Assembly: GCA_945871335.1 (NCBI GenBank)
Contig: CAMBWM010000014.1
Coordinates: 1-18,499, forward strand
DNA length: 18,499 nucleotides
Direction of reading: 5' to 3'
DNA from: Polaromonas sp. YR568
GTDB lineage: Bacteria; Pseudomonadota; Gammaproteobacteria; Burkholderiales; Burkholderiaceae
Shown here piece by piece: positions 1-6,145 of this stretch (positions within the stretch are counted from its first letter, which is position 1; the number at the start of each line of letters is the position of its first letter). The position numbers and the translations under genes are program-made. The notes beneath the pieces were generated by a model. That model was not told the origin of the DNA, made no database searches, and was given only the letters and a program-made list of their open reading frames with translations.

Positions 1-840
1 TTGTCAGGCTTTGATCCCTGCCACCCAAGTGTGTCTTTCAAAATCCCCGCATCCCTTGCTAATTCAAAAAAACCACCGTTGGTCATCGCCGTGCATGGCG
101 GTGGCGGGCGGGCTGATGCTGAGACCATAACCAATGCATTTTTTGAAAAAGGAATGGCTACTTTGATTTTCGATGCCTACAAACACAACGGTGTTCCACC
201 GCGCACGGGAAACGCTTACAGGCAAATGATGCTCTACAAAGTCGCGCTGCAAGCCTACCAATGGGCATTGACGCGACAAGATGTTGATGTCCAAAGAATC
301 TATCTGTACGGAATTTCTAATGGTGCATCCGTGGTGATCAATATGGCTTCTGTCGTGGATCCAAAGCATGTGCAAGGCGTTTTCTCGGAGGCGCCTACAC
401 CTGTTGGAATTGGTTATCCATGGGAAATCCAAGTACCAGTGCTCATTGCATTTGGTAAGGAAGATGATCTTGGTGCTCGCGTGGGGCAGCGTCGTTGGAT
501 GATTTCTGACCCATGCAGATTCACTGTAAAAACTGCTGATGCACCGAGCGGAACGGCTGACGACTGCAGCCAATCAAATCCCTCTGGAACAATGCTGACT
601 ACGCTTCAATGGGCTGAAAAAGTGAAGGTAAAAAACAATGCCAAACTAGAAATTAAGTACTTTGACGATGTGGCGCATGGCGCTTTCCTCGGCCCCTTAA
701 AAGTTCAAACCGCGCAGCAATTTGCTGCTAGTAGGGGTTTTCAGATGCCGGCGGATATGGGTTGGAGTGAGGGCGGAACTCCTGCGGGCCAACAAGCTAT
801 CTTGCGTAACGCATTGCAATTTTTCGGAGTTACGCAGTAA
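1..840 (+). CDS. alpha/beta hydrolase, 5' end probably outside the window
   Basis: This is an alpha/beta-hydrolase-fold protein of the dienelactone hydrolase / PHB-depolymerase-like esterase type. The sequence shows an HGGGG oxyanion-hole motif at residues 32-36, a nucleophile elbow GISNG with Ser106, an acidic segment FGKEDD (D155 or D156) after a beta strand, and a late His226 in DDVAHG, so a complete Ser-Asp-His triad is visible. The frame is open to the first base and begins with a TTG that has no visible ribosome site. The protein starts abruptly just before the core fold, so the true start, perhaps with a signal peptide, probably lies upstream of the window. The substrate cannot be inferred. 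The gene is AT-richer than the genes on the right of the window, and no partner gene is evident. Confidence 0.8.
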   Translation: MSGFDPCHPSVSFKIPASLANSKKPPLVIAVHGGGGRADAETITNAFFEKGMATLIFDAYKHNGVPPRTGNAYRQMMLYKVALQAYQWALTRQDVDVQRIYLYGISNGASVVINMASVVDPKHVQGVFSEAPTPVGIGYPWEIQVPVLIAFGKEDDLGARVGQRRWMISDPCRFTVKTADAPSGTADDCSQSNPSGTMLTTLQWAEKVKVKNNAKLEIKYFDDVAHGAFLGPLKVQTAQQFAASRGFQMPADMGWSEGGTPAGQQAILRNALQFFGVTQ

Positions 841-857
841 CGATAAGCATTGGTATT

Positions 858-880
858 CCCCCAATTTACTAGACACTTTT
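858..880. other. possible vestigial insertion-sequence end
   Basis: The stretch cccccaatttactagacact resembles the terminal region of some IS3-type elements as I remember them. No transposase, partner inverted repeat or target duplication is visible nearby. This is a weak impression from sequence style only. The rest of the 841-1031 gap holds nothing recognisable. Confidence 0.15.
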
Positions 881-1031
881 CATAGCGCAGTGGACTTCCC
901 AGCTTGCAACAATTTTAAGTTGACTAAGCGTCACTCTTCGCTATGTTGAAGAGGTAGCATTGTGCTAATCACTCAAATTACGCCCACAAAGCTCGCGACT
1001 TGTGAGCGTTTCGTTTGGCGGTCTGCCGGTC

Positions 1032-1301
1032 TTAGTAGTGATAGCGGCCTTGCAAGAATTCGACCCGGTCGGATTTGATCAGGTAGACACAGCGATGCTC
1101 CTGCGTAATACGCCTGGACCAGACATCAGGACCCAGATATTTCAGCGGTTCGGGCTTGCCGATGCCATCGAAGGGGTCGCGCAAGATAGCCTGTACCAAC
1201 TCCAGCAGCCTCTTGGCGGTGCGACGGTCCGTCTCAACCCAGTGCTGCAGGTCCTCTAAAAACTCCGGGTGGCAGACCGCGATTCGATCGCCTTTAGGCA
1301 T
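1032..1301 (-). CDS. yoeB: YoeB/Txe-family toxin, ribosome-dependent mRNA endonuclease
   Basis: This is an 89-residue RelE-superfamily toxin of the YoeB/Txe family, which binds the ribosomal A site and cleaves mRNA there. Family hallmarks are clear: WVETDRR near residue 21, GKPEPLK at 48-54, WSRRITQEHR at 61-70, VY at 72-73, and the C-terminal RYHY. By comparison with E. coli YoeB (E46, R65, H83, Y84), the catalytic residues E51, R70, H88 and Y89 are all kept, so the toxin looks active. Its start overlaps the end of the upstream antitoxin gene by 8 nt, the usual arrangement for translational coupling. It ends in TAA and lies tail-to-tail with the alpha/beta hydrolase across a 191-nt gap. Confidence 0.93.
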   Translation of the reverse strand: MPKGDRIAVCHPEFLEDLQHWVETDRRTAKRLLELVQAILRDPFDGIGKPEPLKYLGPDVWSRRITQEHRCVYLIKSDRVEFLQGRYHY

Positions 1302-1575
1302 CTACGCCCACCAGTTTTCTCAGGTGGGCTATGGTCGTGGGCGCAATTTTTTTTGAGCGTGCACGCGACAGCGCAGAAAGCAGACGCTCAGCGTTCTTCT
1401 CAGAGCGCAGCAGGTGCGCGGTCTCCACCAGGCTCTCGAGTTCATCGGCAGCAATCATGGCCACATCGCCCCCGGTGCGACGGCGCACCAAGATGACCTC
1501 CCGGTCGTCGACGGCGCGATCCATAAGCGACTTCAACTGCTCTCTGGCCTGGCTGTAAGTGGTTTCAATGGTCAT
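1294..1575 (-). CDS. yefM: YefM/Phd-family antitoxin
   Basis: This is a 93-residue antitoxin that neutralises the overlapping YoeB toxin and represses the operon. The N-terminal DNA-binding part (TTYSQAREQLKSLMDRAVDD) matches the Phd/YefM fold. The segment LESLVETAHLLRSEKNAERL, about residues 46-65, closely resembles the E. coli YefM toxin-binding region (EETAYLLRS-type). The ATG start is preceded by a weak purine-rich site (agagaaag). Upstream are a TACAAT hexamer that fits a -10 box and a TGTACA palindrome that fits the YefM operator. Length and composition are normal for the family. Confidence 0.92.
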   Translation of the reverse strand: MTIETTYSQAREQLKSLMDRAVDDREVILVRRRTGGDVAMIAADELESLVETAHLLRSEKNAERLLSALSRARSKKIAPTTIAHLRKLVGVDA

Positions 1576-1592
1576 CGTGAGCTTTCTCTAGT

Positions 1593-1611
1593 TGGACAGG
1601 AGTATTGTACA
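1593..1611 (-). promoter_or_regulatory. candidate YefM-YoeB operator and -10 box
   Basis: A perfect TGTACA palindrome lies at 1606-1611 and a one-mismatch copy (TGGACA) at 1593-1598, with centres 13 bp apart. E. coli YefM-YoeB is known to bind paired palindromes with a TGTACA core over its promoter. On the minus strand TACAAT (1609-1604) overlaps the perfect palindrome and sits about 29 bp before the antitoxin ATG, so repressor binding would block the promoter. No good -35 hexamer is visible. Confidence 0.6.
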
Positions 1612-1725
1612 GTTAGATAGATTGCCGCCTCCATCAAGGAGTTGGGCTTTACCAACCCGATTTTGGTGGGCGCTGATGGCGTGATCGTCGCAGGACATGA
1701 AGTGGCAAGATCGATACCCCCCTGA
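1612..1725 (+). pseudogene. ParB-like nuclease (ParB/Srx fold) domain fragment
   Basis: Translating the plus strand from 1621 gives IAASIKELGFTNPILVGADG followed by VIVAGH. This is the signature start of the ParB-like nuclease domain found in phage and plasmid ParB-like proteins and in some N4/N6 DNA methylases. An in-frame TAG at 1618-1620 stands where related proteins usually have Gln (CAG), preceded by V-R. Similarity stops after AGH at 1698 and a TGA follows at 1723-1725. Only about 26 recognisable residues remain of a domain of roughly 90, so this is a decayed remnant. It directly abuts the antitoxin promoter and points to past mobile-element or prophage DNA. Confidence 0.65.
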
Positions 1726-1734
1726 TACCGAACA

Positions 1735-2250
1735 TCATCTAAGTCCAGGTGTAACCGGGTCATAGCAGGCCAACAAAGCTGCTGGCACCTGCGGCACTTG
1801 CATCGCCAGGTGCTGGCGGATTCGGGGTCCGGGTTGCCATGGCGCCGTGCTGCCGCTCCAAACGGCGCGCTCAGGTAGGCGCATGCCCTTAGGCACGGCC
1901 TGCAGCACAACAACAGCGGGGTTGAGCCGCGCAAAGGCTAGCTCTGCCAGCAGCCAGTCGCCTTGCTGCTGCAATTTGACAAGGCTGGCATTGCGCGAGT
2001 CGGGCGGGCTGTGGTCAGCTATCAGGGTCAATACTTGCTCGGCTGCAGGGCTGGCATTGCTCAGTTGCTGCACGGCGCTGCAATCACGCCAAAGTTGGTT
2101 CTTGTGATCAGCCAGCCAGCCAATGACATCATGTTTTTTGCCTTGCCACACGCCAAAGTAGCGGCCGTCCTGGGCTTCAACATCGACATGTGCGTTGATC
2201 ACGCCAAGTGTGGTCAGCACTAGCAAAGTGGCGGCAACGTGACGTTTCAA
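1735..2250 (-). CDS. hypothetical secreted protein
   Basis: This is a 171-residue protein of unknown function. The N-terminus has basic residues (KRH), a hydrophobic stretch at about residues 5-19 and a possible signal-peptidase site near residues 20-27 (INA or VEA), suggesting export to the periplasm. The body has Trp-containing motifs (FGVWQGKKHDVIGWLADH), two cysteines and a Pro-rich end, with no catalytic motif I recognise. The start appears to be TTG at 2250; no ATG lies upstream before an in-frame stop, and no good ribosome site is seen. It lies 22 nt downstream of the small cysteine-rich gene on the same strand, so the two may be co-transcribed. Confidence 0.55.
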   Translation of the reverse strand: MKRHVAATLLVLTTLGVINAHVDVEAQDGRYFGVWQGKKHDVIGWLADHKNQLWRDCSAVQQLSNASPAAEQVLTLIADHSPPDSRNASLVKLQQQGDWLLAELAFARLNPAVVVLQAVPKGMRLPERAVWSGSTAPWQPGPRIRQHLAMQVPQVPAALLACYDPVTPGLR

Positions 2251-2272
2251 GGGGCTTGTCTTGCAGACCGTG

Positions 2273-2476
2273 TCAATGCCCGTCAGGCGTGTTGGGCGCG
2301 GTCACTGGAGGCGTTGGAGAAATCGCTGGTTGAGCTTTGGCGCCGCTTGGGCTGCGACTTTCGGCTGAGGGTGCGTGGCACATTTTTTGGCCATCCCATT
2401 GCTGACCACACCAGCAGTGGCCCTCGGCGTTAATGATGCAGGTGCCGCTTCCGCAGCATCGAGAGTCTTCGGTCAT
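2273..2476 (-). CDS. small cysteine-rich protein, unknown function
   Basis: This is a 67-residue protein starting at the ATG at 2476; a TTG at 2500 would add 8 residues. The N-terminal half contains CCGSGTC at residues 7-13, then a CWC pair and a final Cys, giving CC-x4-C-x7-C-x-C-x9-C with cysteines at 7, 8, 13, 21, 23 and 33. The C-terminal half is Pro/Ser/Ala-rich and probably disordered. There is no signal peptide, so a cytoplasmic metal-binding or redox role is possible but unproven. The motif CCGSGTC...WCGQQWDG looks like a family I recall as conserved hypothetical proteins of Comamonadaceae. A 171-residue secreted protein follows after 22 nt. Confidence 0.6.
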   Translation of the reverse strand: MTEDSRCCGSGTCIINAEGHCWCGQQWDGQKMCHAPSAESRSPSGAKAQPAISPTPPVTAPNTPDGH

Positions 2477-2576
2477 AGGTATTCTGGGGAGGGTGAGCAA
2501 AAGCTGTCTATAAGCCAGACTGCAATCGGGTAGCTGAGGTTCAATGAGCTACAACGAAGCAGAGGCGTCAGGAAAT

Positions 2577-3020
2577 CTAAGCGCTGTGGCCCTTGATGTA
2601 GGTCTCTAAAAACCCGATTTGCTGACCCATTTGGCGAATGCTGTCCTTGACGACATCACCAATTGATATCACGCCGACGACCCGCCCGGCTTCCACGACG
2701 GGCAGATGGCGAAAGTTGCGAGACGCCATCAAGCCCGTGCAGGCCTCGATGGGATCTTGAAGCTTGACGGTGACAGGGTCGACGGTCATGACGTCCTTGA
2801 CCAGCACTTGCTTGGCATCCAGGCCAGGTAAGAGCACTTTGATGGCGCAGTCGCCCTGCGTGAGGATGCCCAATAACTTGTCGTCGTCAATAACCAAGAT
2901 CGCTCGGACTCTTTTATCGCGCATCAGTTGCAGGGCAACGACCACTTTTTCATCGGGTTTGACGCTGATGGTGACGGTGGGTTGCGGCTTTTGCGCTAAG
3001 CATGTTTTTACGCTGGTCAT
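2577..3020 (-). CDS. tandem CBS-domain protein
   Basis: This 147-residue protein consists almost entirely of two CBS domains. The first (about residues 12-70) contains ILVIDDDKLLGILTQGDCA and the second (about 75-130) contains DVMTVDPVTV and HLPVVEAGRVVGVISIGDVV. Paired CBS domains form a Bateman module that usually binds adenosine nucleotides such as AMP, ATP or SAM and acts as an energy or redox sensor. No catalytic domain is attached, so it probably signals through another protein or acts alone, like the stand-alone CBS proteins known in stress responses. It lies 98 nt downstream of the psiE-like gene on the same strand; co-transcription is possible. Confidence 0.9.
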   Translation of the reverse strand: MTSVKTCLAQKPQPTVTISVKPDEKVVVALQLMRDKRVRAILVIDDDKLLGILTQGDCAIKVLLPGLDAKQVLVKDVMTVDPVTVKLQDPIEACTGLMASRNFRHLPVVEAGRVVGVISIGDVVKDSIRQMGQQIGFLETYIKGHSA

Positions 3021-3066
3021 ATGGTTGCCTGTTGAAAATGTTGTTATTTGTTGGAATTATTTTCGC

Positions 3067-3087
3067 ATGCGCTAGGAATTTGCGCAT
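3067..3087. other. inverted repeat between the psiE-like and CBS genes
   Basis: ATGCGC at 3067-3072 and GCGCAT at 3082-3087 form a perfect 6-bp inverted repeat with a 9-nt spacer. There is no U-tract in either direction, so it is not a standard terminator. It could be an operator for the CBS gene, or chance. Confidence 0.25.
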
Positions 3088-3118
3088 CCCTCAACTGAAT
3101 CTTAAAAATAGCCCTAAA

Positions 3119-3478
3119 TCAATCGCGATTGCGCAAATTGCTGATCACCCAGCAGGCCACCGCAATCAGCAAAATAGAGCCACTTTCGTATAAAAGTATA
3201 GAGGGGTCTCCGTCCTTCCCCTGGAGGATGATCAGACGACTCAATGCCGTCATGGCAATGAACAAAGGAATGGTGATTGGAATCTTGTGACTGCTGTAGA
3301 AAGCGCCAAGCATGCCCAAAACTTCGGCATAGATGAACATCAGCAGCAGATCTTTCAGCGCAACGCTGCGCTGCTCGATCAGCAACATGACTTCTTGCAC
3401 CATGGCGCCGACCGTAAAAAGAGCGATAGTGACCAGAAAACACTTTTCAGTCACGTCAATAATGCGTTTGATCAACAT
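3119..3478 (-). CDS. psiE: PsiE-family inner-membrane protein
   Basis: This is a 119-residue protein with four predicted membrane segments at about residues 13-35, 42-62, 66-86 and 94-113. The segment IPLFIAMTALSRLIIL and the overall spacing match the PsiE family (phosphate-starvation-inducible E, Pfam PsiE); E. coli PsiE is 136 residues. The molecular function of PsiE is not established. I chose the ATG at 3478 because a good ribosome site (AGGAG at 3485-3489) lies 6 nt upstream of it. An upstream in-frame start at 3520 would add 14 residues but place the ribosome site inside the gene. The CBS-domain gene follows downstream. Confidence 0.85.
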   Translation of the reverse strand: MLIKRIIDVTEKCFLVTIALFTVGAMVQEVMLLIEQRSVALKDLLLMFIYAEVLGMLGAFYSSHKIPITIPLFIAMTALSRLIILQGKDGDPSILLYESGSILLIAVACWVISNLRNRD

Positions 3479-3484
3479 CGAACT

Positions 3485-3489
3485 CTCCT
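3485..3489 (-). promoter_or_regulatory. ribosome binding site fixing the psiE-like start
   Basis: AGGAG on the minus strand, 6 nt before the ATG at 3478, supports the 119-residue form rather than the longer reading frame beginning at 3520. Confidence 0.7.
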
Positions 3490-3584
3490 GCCTTAGGGGT
3501 TTAATTTTCAATGTTATCAAACGGAACCAACGGCTCTAGTTGGCGGGGTCCTTATGCAAACTTAGGCTTCGCCGGCCAGCAAGC

Positions 3585-3610
3585 AAAAACGCGCCTTTCG
3601 GCGCGTTTTT
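3585..3610 (-). terminator. intrinsic terminator after the six-cysteine protein gene
   Basis: A perfect CGCGCC stem (3590-3595) pairs with GGCGCG (3600-3605) around a TTTC loop. It is flanked by A5 on the left and T5 on the right, so it can terminate transcription in both directions. It lies 28 nt after the stop of the minus-strand gene ending at 3639 and separates that gene from the psiE-like gene. Confidence 0.85.
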
Positions 3611-3638
3611 TAATTTTCTACAAACCCTCAAGAAACTT

Positions 3639-3923
3639 TTAGCCTCTGCGCTGCTTATCCCGCACCAAGGCCAGGCAATGTGAACGGTTGCCGGTGATTT
3701 TTTCGCAAGGGTAGGAGTTGCCCGTTGAAACGGCCTGGCAAAAGAACACGCCGTTTGTGGATGACATGCCGTCGCAGACTTTGATTTCTTTTTTGATTGA
3801 GGCCATGCAGATAACCTGCTGGTCTTTGTTCGCAAATTTCTCGCAGCCCCCGTCTTGGGCTTGGCTCAGCGAGGGCGCGAGCAAGCTCAATACGAAAAAT
3901 ATGTTGAAAAGTGAAAAACGCAT
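3639..3923 (-). CDS. small secreted six-cysteine protein, unknown function
   Basis: This is a 94-residue protein with a clean signal peptide: MRFS, a hydrophobic core FNIFFVLSLLAPSLS, and probable cleavage after QAQ at residue 23. The mature part of about 71 residues carries six cysteines (27, 39, 50, 62, 73, 83), enough for three disulfides, and ends in a basic tail (RDKQRRG). I recognise no family. The ATG at 3923 has an AAGG ribosome site about 7 nt upstream. It follows the NlpC/P60-regulator-kinase cluster on the same strand after a 99-nt gap containing a phased repeat, and a strong terminator closes it. This suggests its own promoter, perhaps controlled by the neighbouring two-component system. 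Confidence 0.7.
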   Translation of the reverse strand: MRFSLFNIFFVLSLLAPSLSQAQDGGCEKFANKDQQVICMASIKKEIKVCDGMSSTNGVFFCQAVSTGNSYPCEKITGNRSHCLALVRDKQRRG

Positions 3924-3992
3924 AACTCAACCTTTTAAAGTCGAGTAATGCTATGAATCCGGGCTTTAAGGCGTTTTAATTGTTTGCAAGCC

Positions 3993-4018
3993 GTAATGTT
4001 TTGTTACAGCTTTGTAAT
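3993..4018 (-). promoter_or_regulatory. phased repeat, possible response-regulator binding site
   Basis: On the plus strand, GTAAT (3993), GTTAC (4003) and GTAAT (4014) recur with 10-11 bp periodicity. TTACA (4004-4008) and TGTAA (4013-4017) also form a perfect inverted repeat. Half-sites spaced about one helical turn apart are typical of OmpR/PhoB-family regulators. The site is 70-95 bp upstream of the six-cysteine gene and just past the stop of the kinase gene, which fits a promoter role. No matching copy was found by eye elsewhere. Confidence 0.35.
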
Positions 4019-4022
4019 CTAG

Positions 4023-5423
4023 TCAGTCGCCGCAGGGAAGGGTGCACTCGAATGTCACCCAACTTTCATCTTCGACATGCATTTTCAGAGCGCCGCCGTG
4101 AGCAGTGACAATTTCCCGGCACAAACTCAAGCCCAGGCCAGAGCCAGAAACCTGGGTGAATTCCTGTTTGTCGGTTTCGCGGAACCTGTAAAAGCGCTCA
4201 AAAATACGATCGTCCAGGCCCGATGTTGACAAATGCGTGGTGTTGCTGAGGCTGAAGACGAGCTTGTTCTCGCTGATTAGCGCTTTGAATTGAACCTGAC
4301 CCTGGGGCCGGTTGTACTTCACGGCATTGCCAAACAAATTGCTGGTGAGCTGCCAGATGAGTTCGTTGTCGCCCTCGAATGTGATGCCGCTGGGTATGTC
4401 CATTGAAAAAGTCAGGTCCTGATGCTGAGCTTTGAGGTCATCAACCATCTCACCGACCATGTCGTTGAGCTGAATGGGCTGAATCTCCAGACTCACCCGC
4501 CCGGCATCGGCCTGTGAAAGCACCAGTAACTTGTTTGAAATTGAAATGAGCCGCTCAACTTCTTCAGCCACCAGCGACAGCTGAATTTGCAACTCTGATC
4601 TGTCGGGAGCCTGGTTCACCAGCCGGTGCAGGTAGCCCCGGATGATGGTCAGGGGTGTGCGCAGTTCGTGGGCAGCATCGCTTGAAAACCGGGCTGCCAG
4701 CGCGTAGTTCCCCCTTAAACGGTCAATCAGTGCATTGAAGTAGCCAATGAAACCGGCAAATTCATGGTAATGGTTTTCAGGGGAGATGTGCGCGCTGGGG
4801 TTCTTGATATCAATGGTTGCAAAAGCTTGTTGCAGCGTTTGAACAGGTTTCAGCGCAGCTCTCGTCAACACAATCGTGACCAACACAATGAAGCCCAGCA
4901 GCATGGGCCAAAGGTTGCGCAAGATGCCGTCGCGGGTTTGCAAGATACCTTCGGCTGACCTGGTCAAAACATTTTTGTCAATGGCCACATAGAACTGGCC
5001 CTGCGGATATGGCGTTCGCAGAATGCGCCAGTCCTGCGCACCGGCCTTGAGATCGGCCATTTCAAAGGGCTGAGCCGTGCTTTGGCCATCCAACGGTGTC
5101 CACACGGGGGCTGCGGCTGTCAGCTTCAGGGCCAAAGCTTGTGCAGCGTCTGTGCTTGCAGGATTTTTATCTGCCCAGACCAGCATTTCACCAGGCCGTA
5201 GATCGTCCAGAGATTTTTCCAGGTAGCTTTTGATCTGCGCGGTATTGAGCGGGCCCGGGGCGGCCTGCAGTTCACGCGCCGCGTGGCGGGCCAGCACTTC
5301 GCTGAAGTGACCATGCAAGGGCTCAAACGCCGAGTTGGCCACCAGCAGCCTCGAGGCACCGCTGAAGGCCACAACGCACAGCGCCACAGCCAGAAAAACA
5401 TGTATTCGAAAAGAACGGCGCAT
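4023..5423 (-). CDS. HisKA sensor histidine kinase
   Basis: This is a 466-residue membrane sensor kinase. It has TM1 at about residues 8-30, a periplasmic sensor region at 31-168, TM2 at about 169-188, a HAMP-like linker, and a HisKA domain with H-box SSDAAHELRTP (phospho-accepting His252). The ATPase domain has the N-box around N362/N366 (SNLFGNAVKYN), the F-box IFERFYRF (408-414) and the G2 box GSGLGLSL (427-434). The usual G1 box DxGxG is not seen; the equivalent position reads SNTTHLS (393-399). The ATG lies 5 nt downstream of the regulator stop, so the two are surely co-transcribed. The ligand is unknown; co-occurrence with an NlpC/P60 peptidase suggests envelope signals. Confidence 0.93.
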   Translation of the reverse strand: MRRSFRIHVFLAVALCVVAFSGASRLLVANSAFEPLHGHFSEVLARHAARELQAAPGPLNTAQIKSYLEKSLDDLRPGEMLVWADKNPASTDAAQALALKLTAAAPVWTPLDGQSTAQPFEMADLKAGAQDWRILRTPYPQGQFYVAIDKNVLTRSAEGILQTRDGILRNLWPMLLGFIVLVTIVLTRAALKPVQTLQQAFATIDIKNPSAHISPENHYHEFAGFIGYFNALIDRLRGNYALAARFSSDAAHELRTPLTIIRGYLHRLVNQAPDRSELQIQLSLVAEEVERLISISNKLLVLSQADAGRVSLEIQPIQLNDMVGEMVDDLKAQHQDLTFSMDIPSGITFEGDNELIWQLTSNLFGNAVKYNRPQGQVQFKALISENKLVFSLSNTTHLSTSGLDDRIFERFYRFRETDKQEFTQVSGSGLGLSLCREIVTAHGGALKMHVEDESWVTFECTLPCGD

Positions 5424-5428
5424 GGTGT

Positions 5429-6112
5429 TTAAGGGTTGTTGAGCCGGTAACCTACGCCCCGGATAGTCTCAATGGGAAAAACCTCAAGTGAATTCGGGTC
5501 GGCGTTGGACAGCTTTTTGCGCAGCCTCTGAATGCAGACGTCCACCACGTTGGTGCCGGGGTCGAAATCCACATTCCAGACTTGCTTGAGAATTTGCTGC
5601 CTGGAAAAAATCTGACCCGGCGACAGCAACAGGCACTCCAGCAACACGTACTCTCGTTGAGTCAACACACTGCTGCGCATACCCCATTGGGCCACCCGGC
5701 TAAATCGATCGAGTGTGATGCCGCTTTGCGCAATGGTGCTGGCATCGCTGCCCGATTTTCTGGCGATCAGTATTTTGACGCGGACAAGCAGCTCCTCAAT
5801 AAAGAAGGGCTTGACTAAAAAGTCGTCTGCACCGAGCTCAAATCCGCTCAGCCGGTCTGCCAGGTCGGTTTTGGCTGTCAACAGGATCACTGGTGTGCTC
5901 AGACCCTTGCGCCGTATTTCAGTCAAGATCTGAAACCCGTCCATCATGGGCAGGGCCACATCCAGCACAAGAGCATCAAAATTTTTGATCAGCGCGGTGT
6001 TCAGTCCTCTAAAACCATCAATTTCGTGATGAACCACGAAACCGGCAGATTCGAAGCCCGTGACAATGAAGTCAGCGATGCGTTGTTCATCTTCAATAAG
6101 CAGGATATTCAT
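5429..6112 (-). CDS. OmpR/PhoB-family response regulator
   Basis: This is a 227-residue DNA-binding response regulator, the partner of the adjacent kinase. The receiver domain (residues 1-115) has acidic residues E7, D8 and E9, phospho-acceptor D51, the switch residue T79 and K101 in VKPF. The winged-helix effector domain (about 130-225) has QREYVLLECLLLSPGQIFSR and ends with the standard TIRGVGYRL recognition/wing motif. All phosphotransfer residues are intact. It starts at the ATG at 6112, 33 nt after the NlpC/P60 gene ends, and precedes the kinase by 5 nt. The repeat at 3993-4018 is one candidate target. Confidence 0.95.
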   Translation of the reverse strand: MNILLIEDEQRIADFIVTGFESAGFVVHHEIDGFRGLNTALIKNFDALVLDVALPMMDGFQILTEIRRKGLSTPVILLTAKTDLADRLSGFELGADDFLVKPFFIEELLVRVKILIARKSGSDASTIAQSGITLDRFSRVAQWGMRSSVLTQREYVLLECLLLSPGQIFSRQQILKQVWNVDFDPGTNVVDVCIQRLRKKLSNADPNSLEVFPIETIRGVGYRLNNP

Positions 6113-6145
6113 GCAGATATTCTGCCTTGGAGCGCCTGCGACCGA

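Noticed and set aside
1724..1749. Possible continuation of the ParB-like fragment in another frame (HHLSP)
   Set aside because: Too short and in a shifted frame; resemblance may be chance.
3074..3100. FNR/ANR-like TTGAG...GCGCAA upstream of the CBS gene
   Set aside because: Half-site spacing and bases do not match the TTGAT-N4-ATCAA consensus.
4004..4017. TTACA-gctt-TGTAA as a terminator for the kinase operon
   Set aside because: Stem is only 5 AT-rich bp with no U-tract; better viewed as part of a protein-binding repeat.
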